Assembly: GCA_019233415.1 (NCBI GenBank)
Contig: JAFAMK010000224.1
Location: 1-11,269 of the forward strand
Direction of reading: 5' to 3'
Length of the DNA stretch: 11,269 bases
From: Vulcanimicrobiota bacterium
GTDB lineage: Bacteria; Vulcanimicrobiota; Vulcanimicrobiia; Vulcanimicrobiales; Vulcanimicrobiaceae
Below the pieces are notes generated by a model, which saw only the letters and a program-made list of their open reading frames with translations, made no database searches and was not told where the DNA came from. Positions 5,363-11,269 of the stretch are shown one piece after another. Position numbers and translations under genes: made by a program. Position 1 is the first letter of the stretch; the number at the start of each line of letters is the position of its first letter.

Positions 5363-8300
5363 TCACACCGCGAGCGCGAGCGCCAGCGCCTTGGGCTCCC
5401 CGAGCTCCCGGCCCGCGGCCAGCGCCCGCGCATAACCCTCCTCGCCGAGCCGGCGGCGCAGCGCGGTCTCCAGCTCGCGAAAGAGTAAGTCTTCGCTCTG
5501 GTCGGCTTGGCGCGGCGGGTGCACGACGCCCGCCCGCCCTTCGCAGAAGCCGAGCAGCCGCGCCGCCGTCTCGTCGTCGCCAGCGTCGGCGGCCACGCAG
5601 GCGAACGCCTGGACCGACCAAGTCAGCGTGTCCTCGGCGCGCACGTCGCGCGCCAGCGCGAGCGCATAGGCGGCGCTGCGGCGCGTCGCGTCCGTGTCGC
5701 CGGCCGCGGCGCAGTAGAGCGCGAGGTTCGAGGCCGCGTTGACGGTCGTGTTGGTCGAACCGGCTTCTTCCGCGGCCTGCAGCGCGTCGCGGCCGAGCGC
5801 GAGCGCGCGCTCCCGCTCGCCGGCCGAGAACTCCAGCTCGCTGAGCCAGGTCAGGATGCCGGCGACGACGCGCGCGTTCGCGTGCGTCCGCGCCAGCGCG
5901 AGGCTCTCTTCCAGCACCGCACGCTTGGCGGGGAAGTCGGCGATGTCGATCGTCAGGCCGCGCGTGCGCAGGCACAGCGCGAGCAGCACCGGGTCGCCGA
6001 GCGTGCGCGCGAGCGCGATCGACTCCAGCGCGAGCGCGTCGGCCTGCGCGCGCTCGGCGCGGAAGTACCACCCCATCAGCTGCGCAATGAGGCGCAGCGC
6101 CTCGCACAGCCCCCTGCGGTCGCCGAGCGCGCGGTACAGCGCGACGGCGCGCTCGGCCCAGACGCGCAGCTGCGTCGCCGGCGCGGCGCGCAGGTTGTTC
6201 GCGATCCCGACCAACAGCGGGGCCTCGATCGCCGGATCGGCGTCGTCTCCGAGCGCGTCGAGCGCGCGGCGCACCCAGCGCGCGCTCTCGCTCGGCGAGA
6301 TGTCGTCGAAGAACGGGACGAGCGCCGCGGCGAGCTGCGCGCCGAGCGCCACGTCGGCGCGTTCGCCCAGCGCCCATTCGAGCGCGGCGCGGAAGTTGTC
6401 GAGGTCGAGCCGGTACGTCGCGACCCACTCGCGCGGCGGCGCGGTGCGCACGCACGCGCTCGCCTCGCGCGCGAGGCGCAGCAGATACTCGGCGTGCCGC
6501 CGCGCGATCGTCGCGCCTTCGCCGGCCGCCGCGAGCTTCGCGCGCGCGTACTCGCGCGTCGAGTCGAGCAAACGGTAGCGGCCCTCGCCGCCGGCAAGTT
6601 CCTCGACCACCAGCGACTTGCGGACCAGCGCGGCGAGCGGTTCGAGCACGTCCTCGCCGCTGACGTCGGAGGCCGCCGCGAGGTCGAACCCGCCGGCGAA
6701 AACCGCGACGCGCCGGAAGAGCGCCGCCTCGTCGGGTGCGAGCAGGTCGTGGCTCCAGTCGAGGAGCGCGCGCATCGTCTGCTGGCGCGGGAGGGCGCTG
6801 CGGTCACCGCCGGTCAGCACCGCGAGCCGTTCACCCAGCCGCGCCGCGAGCGTGCGCAGCGCGAGCGTTCCGACGCGGGAGGCGGCCAGCTCGATCCCGA
6901 GCGCGATCCCGTCGACGCGCCGGCAGATCTCCGCGACGACCGGCGCGTCGTCGTCGGTCAGCGCGAACCGAGCGTCGGCGGCGCGCGCGCGCTCGACGAA
7001 CAGCGCGACCGCGTCGTAGGTGAGCGCTTCGCGCGCGCTCGGCGCCGGCTCCGCGGGCGGAACCGCGAGCAGCGGAAGGCGGTAGACCGACTCGCCGCCG
7101 ATCCGCAGCGGCTCGCGGCTCGTGGCGAGCACGCGCAGGTTCGGACAGCCGCGCAGCAGCGCGCCGACCGTCGACGCGGCGGCGCCGACGACGTGCTCGC
7201 AGTTGTCGAGGACGAGCAGCGCGCGCCGCTCGCCGATTGCGCGCACCAGCTCGTCGGTCGCGTCGCCCGCGGAAATCCGCGCGTCGAACGTGGCGCCGAC
7301 CGTCGCGGCGAGCAGCGACGCGTCGGCGAGCGGCGAGAGGTCGGCGAAGCGCACGCCGTCGGGGAACGCGTCGAGCACCTCGCCCGCGACCTGCACGGCG
7401 AGCCGCGTCTTCCCCGTGCCGCCGAGCCCGACGATGCTGACGAGCCGCTCCGCGGCCAGAAGCGTGCGCGCCGCCGCGACCTCGGCACGCCGGCCGACCA
7501 GGCGCGTCAGCTGCAGCGGCAAGTTCGTCGGCGGGCCGGCCGGGAGCCGCTGCGCGGCCTCGCCGCCGCCGTCGTAGCCGCGCGCCGCGACGCGGTCGCG
7601 CCCGTTGCGCTTCGCCTGGTACAGTGCCTCGTCGGCGGCGCGCAGTAGCGTCTCCGGCCGCGCGCCCACGCCGGCGACCACGCTCGCCGCGCCGATGCTT
7701 GCCGAGACGCGCCCGAGCGACGAGCCGGCGTGCGCGATCGCGAGCTCCGAAAGCACGCGGCGCAGCGCTTCGCCGAGCGCGATGGCGCCGGCGAGATCGG
7801 TCGCGGGCAGCAGCGCGACGAACTCTTCGCCGCCGTAGCGCGCGAGCAGATCGCCCGGGCGCTTCATGCACGTGCCGAACGCGTGCGCGACTTGGCGTAG
7901 GCACAGGTCGCCGGCTTGGTGGCCGTAGCCGTCGTTGTAGAGTTTGAAGTGATCGAGATCGACGATCAGCGCGCTCAGTGCGGCCCCGCTGCGCGCGGCG
8001 CGCGCCCACTCGCGCGCGAGCGCTTCGTCGAACGCGCGGCGGTTGGCGATCCCGGTCAGCGCGTCGGTGTTCGCCAGCTCGGCGAGCTGCGCGCTGCTGC
8101 GCACCGTGCGCTCGTGCTGCAGCCGCGCGCCGACGAAGAGCGCGCACGAGTCGAGCAGCGTGATCAGCTCGGGATCGTCGCCGTTGACGCCCTCGAAGAC
8201 CAGCTCGCCGAGCACTTCGGTGCCGAACCGGATCGGCACGACCAGCGTCTCCTCGCCCGCCCCCTCGTCGGGCGGCGAGGCGTAGACGAGCGGGACCGCG

Positions 8301-8491
8301 TCGGCCTCGCGCAGCGCGACGGAGACCCGGCGCGCGTCGGCGAGCAGGCTGAGCGGGACGCAGACGCGCGCCCACAGCTCGTCCAGGGCGCTCTCGGCCG
8401 CAAGCACCTGAGCGACCGTGCGCACGAGGTGCGCGCGGCGCAGCGCTTCCGTATGCGAGCCACCCCCGTTCTCGTGGAGGATTGACTCCAT
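5363..8491 (-). CDS. GAF-like/GGDEF diguanylate cyclase fused to STAND ATPase and TPRs
   Basis: A 1042-residue soluble signalling protein. About 20-125 is a GAF-like sensor. About 130-300 is a GGDEF domain: NTDALTGIANRRAF (141-154), DLDHFK (178-183), active site GGEEF (220-224). RPGD (211-214) sits five residues before GGEEF, the standard inhibitory I-site, so c-di-GMP synthesis with product feedback is predicted. About 325-600 is an NB-ARC-like STAND NTPase: Walker A GLGGTGKT (355-362), Walker B LLVLDN (425-430), TSRE (457-460). The usual GLPL-type motif reads GIALGIELAA (528-537), lacking its Pro. The rest is helical with TPR-like repeats, probably ligand or protein sensing. By analogy with STAND proteins, ATP-driven oligomerisation could bring GGDEF domains together, since cyclase activity needs dimers; this is inference. 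Start ATG 8491; GAAGG lies 11 nt upstream, a weak site. The gene appears to stand alone. Confidence 0.9.
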   Translation of the reverse strand: MESILHENGGGSHTEALRRAHLVRTVAQVLAAESALDELWARVCVPLSLLADARRVSVALREADAVPLVYASPPDEGAGEETLVVPIRFGTEVLGELVFEGVNGDDPELITLLDSCALFVGARLQHERTVRSSAQLAELANTDALTGIANRRAFDEALAREWARAARSGAALSALIVDLDHFKLYNDGYGHQAGDLCLRQVAHAFGTCMKRPGDLLARYGGEEFVALLPATDLAGAIALGEALRRVLSELAIAHAGSSLGRVSASIGAASVVAGVGARPETLLRAADEALYQAKRNGRDRVAARGYDGGGEAAQRLPAGPPTNLPLQLTRLVGRRAEVAAARTLLAAERLVSIVGLGGTGKTRLAVQVAGEVLDAFPDGVRFADLSPLADASLLAATVGATFDARISAGDATDELVRAIGERRALLVLDNCEHVVGAAASTVGALLRGCPNLRVLATSREPLRIGGESVYRLPLLAVPPAEPAPSAREALTYDAVALFVERARAADARFALTDDDAPVVAEICRRVDGIALGIELAASRVGTLALRTLAARLGERLAVLTGGDRSALPRQQTMRALLDWSHDLLAPDEAALFRRVAVFAGGFDLAAASDVSGEDVLEPLAALVRKSLVVEELAGGEGRYRLLDSTREYARAKLAAAGEGATIARRHAEYLLRLAREASACVRTAPPREWVATYRLDLDNFRAALEWALGERADVALGAQLAAALVPFFDDISPSESARWVRRALDALGDDADPAIEAPLLVGIANNLRAAPATQLRVWAERAVALYRALGDRRGLCEALRLIAQLMGWYFRAERAQADALALESIALARTLGDPVLLALCLRTRGLTIDIADFPAKRAVLEESLALARTHANARVVAGILTWLSELEFSAGERERALALGRDALQAAEEAGSTNTTVNAASNLALYCAAAGDTDATRRSAAYALALARDVRAEDTLTWSVQAFACVAADAGDDETAARLLGFCEGRAGVVHPPRQADQSEDLLFRELETALRRRLGEEGYARALAAGRELGEPKALALALAV

Positions 8492-8583
8492 CGTGGCATG
8501 CGCCTTCGACGAGCGGTCGGCTCCTTCACCTTCTTGTCAGACCGAATCCGTTGGCGGGAGTGGCACCATTTCGGCCATCTCTG

Positions 8584-8592
8584 TGTTAGAGT
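8584..8592 (+). promoter_or_regulatory. candidate extended -10 for the zinc-ribbon gene
   Basis: TGTTAGAGT matches an extended -10: TG, one base, then TAGAGT (four of six to TATAAT). No good -35 is visible, as is tolerated by extended -10 promoters. The start would fall near 8599, at the foot of the leader hairpin, giving a leader of about 130 nt. In the divergent direction (8492-8580) I see no convincing promoter for the GGDEF gene. Confidence 0.3.
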
Positions 8593-8597
8593 ATCCG

Positions 8598-8630
8598 AGT
8601 CGGACCGGCGAAGGCGTCTACGGTCCGGCT
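8598..8630 (+). promoter_or_regulatory. 10-bp stem-loop in the leader of the zinc-ribbon gene
   Basis: AGTCGGACCG (8598-8607) pairs with CGGTCCGGCT (8621-8630), ten pairs including one G-U, with a 13-nt loop. It is not followed by a U-run. It may be a 5'-end stabilising structure, a regulatory leader element or, as DNA, an inverted-repeat operator shared by the divergent genes. CGGACCG/CGGTCCG is a perfect 7-bp inverted repeat. Confidence 0.4.
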
Positions 8631-8729
8631 GATAGTACGAGTCGTGTCCCGCGTGGTCTGGCGCTCAGGCGTTCTCCCAGTTCAGGTACATCGCACGTCT
8701 TCAACCCACCCCGGACGCCGGAGTTAACG

Positions 8730-9068
8730 ATGTATACTGACGAAACGCTCAATTGCACCGACTGCAACGCGGCCTTCACCTTCTCGGCTGGCGAGCAGGA
8801 GTTCTTCGCTGCCAAGGGCTTCACGAACAAGCCCAACCGTTGCCCCGACTGTCGCGCGGCCCGCAAGAGCCAGCGCTCGGCCGGCGGCGGCGGCGGTGGA
8901 TCCTACGGCGGCGGCGGCGGGTACGGCGGCGGCCGCCCGCAGCGCGAGATGTTCCAGGCAACCTGCAGCGCATGCGGCAAGGTCGCGGAAGTCCCGTTCC
9001 AGCCGCGCGGCGACAAGCCGGTCTACTGCCGCGACTGCTTCTCGCAGCGGCAGTCGTCCTACCGCTAA
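8730..9068 (+). CDS. small double zinc-ribbon protein with Gly-rich linker
   Basis: A 112-residue protein with two four-cysteine modules. The first, at about 5-48, has CTDC (C9, C12) and CPDC (C38, C41) and resembles the 'probable zinc-ribbon' family (NCTDCNAAFTFSAGEQEFF ... KGFTNKPNRCPDCR). The second, at about 74-107, has CSAC (C79, C82) and CRDC (C100, C103) and resembles the CxxC-CxxC family found in many uncultivated bacteria. Between them, about 52-68, is a Gly/Tyr/Ser linker like those of RNA-binding proteins, encoded by GGC-rich DNA. All eight cysteines are present, so two zinc ions are likely. The arginine-rich segments suggest nucleic-acid binding, but the function is unknown. ATG 8730 has GGAG 6 nt upstream; the longer upstream frame has no support. 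A strong hairpin follows the gene, so it is probably monocistronic. Confidence 0.85.
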   Translation: MYTDETLNCTDCNAAFTFSAGEQEFFAAKGFTNKPNRCPDCRAARKSQRSAGGGGGGSYGGGGGYGGGRPQREMFQATCSACGKVAEVPFQPRGDKPVYCRDCFSQRQSSYR

Positions 9069-9093
9069 ACCGCACAAGAGCGAACAAACAACG

Positions 9094-9119
9094 AGGCCCG
9101 GGGATGCGTCCCCGGGCCT
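9094..9119. terminator. strong terminator between convergent genes
   Basis: An 11-bp perfect stem, AGGCCCGGGGA (9094-9104) with TCCCCGGGCCT (9109-9119), and a TGCG loop. Downstream on the plus strand the tail is only TTGTG. On the minus strand the hairpin is followed by CGTTGTTTGTTC, a better U-rich tail. It therefore probably ends the cytochrome gene and may also end the zinc-ribbon gene. Confidence 0.7.
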
Positions 9120-9123
9120 TGTG

Positions 9124-9156
9124 CGTCCTTCGACAAGCTCAGGATGACAAAGGACG
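9124..9156. repeat. REP-like imperfect hairpin element
   Basis: CGTCCTT (9124-9130) and AAGGACG (9150-9156) form a 7-bp inverted repeat around TCGACAAGCTCAGGATGAC-like sequence. This wording is familiar to me as an intergenic phrase that recurs in many bacterial genomes, but only one copy is in this window, so dispersed-repeat status is inferred. It touches the cytochrome stop codon and may add to 3'-end structure. Confidence 0.4.
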
Positions 9157-11269
9157 TCAGGTCTTCGGGCAGTTCGCCGCCGGCGCGCAGGCCGAGGCGA
9201 TCTTCAGCTTCCAGTTCGCCAGCGGCGTGTTCTGCAGCTGGAGGTTCTTGAGCAACGCGTCCAACCGCTGCGCGGCGACGCCGCCCTGCGTGCGCTGCGC
9301 GAGGAAGTCAGGTTCCCAGGACTGATCCCACAGCGTCACCTCGACGTGCAGTTGCGACGGGTCGACCGCGGTCTGCAGCGGGACTCTATAGGCTACCACT
9401 GCGCTGCCACTTCCATTCTTGTAGTTCGGGTCGTCCACGACGTTGACGCCGTGCGGATGCGTCGCGTCGAGCCAGTTCTCCGGAAGCGGGATTCCCGGCG
9501 GCCCGTGCGCCGTCCAGCCTTGCGGCAGCAGTCGGTTGTCCTTGAACTCGACGTCGCGCCGGATGAAGCTGAACGTGAATCTTCCAGCGTCGTCCTTCAC
9601 CAGCTCTTCGAAGATCTGGACCTCGCCGCCGTCCTTGTCCGTGATCGGGTGCGCCTGGTCGTGATGGACCTGGTAGAGTTGCGGACCACCGGGATGGTCA
9701 GGCTCGAAGTGCTCGGTCTTCAGCACGTTGGTTGTGGTGCCTTTGACGATCTCGCCCTTGTCGTTCGTCATCCCCGAGGCGAAGATGACGTTCCCGGCAT
9801 TGTCTACGACCTTCAGTTCGATCCACGCGCGCCGGAAGCCGACGCCGCTCGGGAAGCGGTGGCCTGTTTCGTTGAGGACGGTAACGTCTGCGCTGAGCGC
9901 GCCGTTCGGAAACGACGCCGACACGGAGACCTTCGCGGTCGCGTGCTGCGCAGAGTGCACGACGTTTCCGATCGCGTCGGGCAAGTCGTAGTTCGAGTTC
10001 GACATGTAGTCGAACAGCCGCACTCCGAGCCCGTTGGGGTTCTGCTGGAACGTGCGCAGCAGGAACGCGTTGAGACCGAGGAACTCGTGGCGCCGGAAGC
10101 CGTGCTGTCGGTACTGCACGGTAATCTGGTCGATCGGCGCGCGCTCCTCGGCCTGCGGATAGTACTGGTCCTGCACGGTCGCGATCTGCGTCTGGAGCAA
10201 GCTCTGGTGCACGCCGAGCCGGTCGTTGTCGACGCTCGGCGGCATGTGGCAGTCCTGACACGACTTCGCGCCGGGCAGCGGCTTGTACTCGGTCTGGTAG
10301 CGGCTGTTGACCCACTCGACGTAGGTGTTCTGCTCGACCGAGTGCGCCATCTCGGGGATGATCGGATGGATCTTGTTTGGCTTGTCGACGATGGGCAAGT
10401 TGATGCTGTGGCACGTCGTGCACAGGCGCGCCGACTTCGTCAGGTCGGAGAAGACCGGCTTCGTGCCGAGCGACTCGATCATCGGGTGCGTGACGATCAC
10501 GTCGTCCTTGAACGGACCGTGTAGCTTCTCCGGCTCGCCGACGGTGAAGAGCCCGGTGCTGTTGTTGTTCAGCACGTAGGCGAGCGAGTCGGCCTGTTCT
10601 TTCGTCTGCACGATGTGGTGGCAGACGGTGCAGCTGATCCCGTCGCGCGCGAGTCCACCGAGGTGGAAGTTCGGGCTTGCCGGATCCCCGTCGAAGACCC
10701 AGTTCACGTTGAAGTGCGCGTTGGGCCCGTGCTCGATGTCGTTGGTGCGTTTGCCCATCACGCCGTGACAGCGCAGGCACGTATCGACGACCTGCGTCCG
10801 CAGCGTCTGCCGCGTGCGCGCCGGCCGCTGGCCGAGAATGCGCCGCGCCGGGATCGACGTGATGTACCTGAGCTCGCTCTCGAGCTGCGAGTAGAACACC
10901 GGGTCGCGGCCGGCGAGACCCATCGGCGACCATCGCCACTCGCCGTACTCGGAGACGTTCACACCGTTCGCGCCCGGCAGCGGCGAGGGCGGCGGCGTGT
11001 AGTTCGGTGGTGGCGTCAGCCACATCACCGGCCCGAACGCCGAGGGCACCGAAGCGGCGCTATGGCAGCTCAGGCACTGGGTCGACGTGATGAACTCCGG
11101 CGGCGGTTGCGGCGAGGGGTTCGACAGATTGCCGTCGAGCGGCTCGGGCGGGAACGTTTGGTACGATGAGACGCCTGCGAGCACGTGCGCGACGGCCATC
11201 TGCTCGAGGCGGTTCTTCTCGTGCTCCGGATCCTTGTCGGGCGCCGGCGCGGTCTGCGTGACCACTGCC
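9157..11269 (-). CDS. multihaem (five CxxCH) cytochrome c, N-terminus outside window
   Basis: At least 703 residues; the frame is open to the window edge, so the N-terminus and presumably a signal peptide are missing. The GTG at 11265 is not a credible start, since no export signal follows. Five c-type haem motifs are seen (numbered from 11265): CLSCH 64-68, CLRCH 163-167, CTVCH 212-216, CTTCH 282-286 and CQDCH 336-340, with several extra His available as second axial ligands. The haem region, about 55-345, resembles cytochrome c554-type multihaem proteins. After about 440 comes a haem-free, beta-rich domain (NETGHRFPSGVGFRRAWIEL, then EVTLWDQSWEPDFL). The protein is probably periplasmic or surface-exposed and carries electrons; the donor, acceptor or any enzyme activity cannot be told. 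Haem attachment would need a cytochrome c maturation system elsewhere. It is followed by a REP-like element and a strong terminator. Confidence 0.9.
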   Translation of the reverse strand, partial: AVVTQTAPAPDKDPEHEKNRLEQMAVAHVLAGVSSYQTFPPEPLDGNLSNPSPQPPPEFITSTQCLSCHSAASVPSAFGPVMWLTPPPNYTPPPSPLPGANGVNVSEYGEWRWSPMGLAGRDPVFYSQLESELRYITSIPARRILGQRPARTRQTLRTQVVDTCLRCHGVMGKRTNDIEHGPNAHFNVNWVFDGDPASPNFHLGGLARDGISCTVCHHIVQTKEQADSLAYVLNNNSTGLFTVGEPEKLHGPFKDDVIVTHPMIESLGTKPVFSDLTKSARLCTTCHSINLPIVDKPNKIHPIIPEMAHSVEQNTYVEWVNSRYQTEYKPLPGAKSCQDCHMPPSVDNDRLGVHQSLLQTQIATVQDQYYPQAEERAPIDQITVQYRQHGFRRHEFLGLNAFLLRTFQQNPNGLGVRLFDYMSNSNYDLPDAIGNVVHSAQHATAKVSVSASFPNGALSADVTVLNETGHRFPSGVGFRRAWIELKVVDNAGNVIFASGMTNDKGEIVKGTTTNVLKTEHFEPDHPGGPQLYQVHHDQAHPITDKDGGEVQIFEELVKDDAGRFTFSFIRRDVEFKDNRLLPQGWTAHGPPGIPLPENWLDATHPHGVNVVDDPNYKNGSGSAVVAYRVPLQTAVDPSQLHVEVTLWDQSWEPDFLAQRTQGGVAAQRLDALLKNLQLQNTPLANWKLKIASACAPAANCPKT

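Noticed and set aside
5507..7648. 713-residue plus-strand ORF
   Set aside because: Arg/Ala-rich shadow of the GGDEF-STAND gene in GC-rich DNA; the minus-strand frame has clear domains and motifs throughout.
8561..8575. TGGCAC with GG-N10-GC spacing, like a sigma54 promoter
   Set aside because: Only the minimal GG/GC spacing fits and the -12 side (CGGC) is poor; no enhancer-binding protein or sigma54 context is present, so chance is likely.
8880..8940. GGC-rich low-complexity DNA as a microsatellite
   Set aside because: It encodes the Gly/Tyr linker of the zinc-ribbon protein in frame; no independent repeat function is needed.
1..11269. CRISPR arrays, tRNA/rRNA genes, insertion sequences, prophage or defence islands
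   Set aside because: No spaced direct repeats, cloverleaf-like segments, transposase or phage motifs were seen on either strand.

Overview
The window is very GC-rich except for a visibly more AT-rich island at about 1256-1640. Gene content (a peptidoglycan cluster with an AMIN/amidase and a GerMN protein, a large cyclase-STAND-TPR signalling protein, a double zinc-ribbon protein and a multihaem cytochrome) suggests an uncultivated high-GC soil-type bacterium. An Eremiobacterota/WPS-2 or Chloroflexi-like lineage is my guess from gene content only. No rRNA, tRNA, CRISPR array, transposase or phage gene was found.

Layout. (1) 1-1255: a terminator-like hairpin abuts the ribosome binding site of a plus-strand NYN/PIN-like nuclease gene with an acidic tail. 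(2) 1256-1649: a regulatory-looking island. On the minus strand it holds an unreported 52-residue membrane micro-ORF with a good promoter and a 13-nt perfect Shine-Dalgarno match, which is itself locked in a leader hairpin. (3) 1650-5208, minus strand: a tight cluster transcribed infA -> gerMN -> N-acetylmuramoyl-L-alanine amidase -> murI. It links a translation factor to cell-wall precursor supply and wall cleavage. The IF-1 has an unusual basic N-terminal extension and no ATG. (4) 5209-5362: a 27-residue plus-strand micro-ORF ending inside a perfect hairpin. (5) 5363-8491, minus strand: a 1042-residue GAF-like/GGDEF/STAND-ATPase/TPR fusion. Its diguanylate cyclase site and c-di-GMP inhibition site both look intact. 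(6) 8492-9120: a divergent intergenic region with a structured leader, then a two-module zinc-ribbon protein and a strong hairpin terminator. (7) 9121-11269: a small dispersed-repeat-like element, then the 3' part of a five-haem cytochrome c that runs off the window.

Two signals most merit follow-up. One is the micro-ORF at 1344-1502: short, hydrophobic, own promoter, ideal but sequestered SD, much like the architecture of type I toxins or thermosensor-controlled small membrane proteins. The other is the fusion of a c-di-GMP synthase to a STAND ATPase with TPR repeats, where a class III cyclase or a DNA-binding domain is the more familiar partner. The genes outside the 1650-5208 cluster show no obvious shared pathway.
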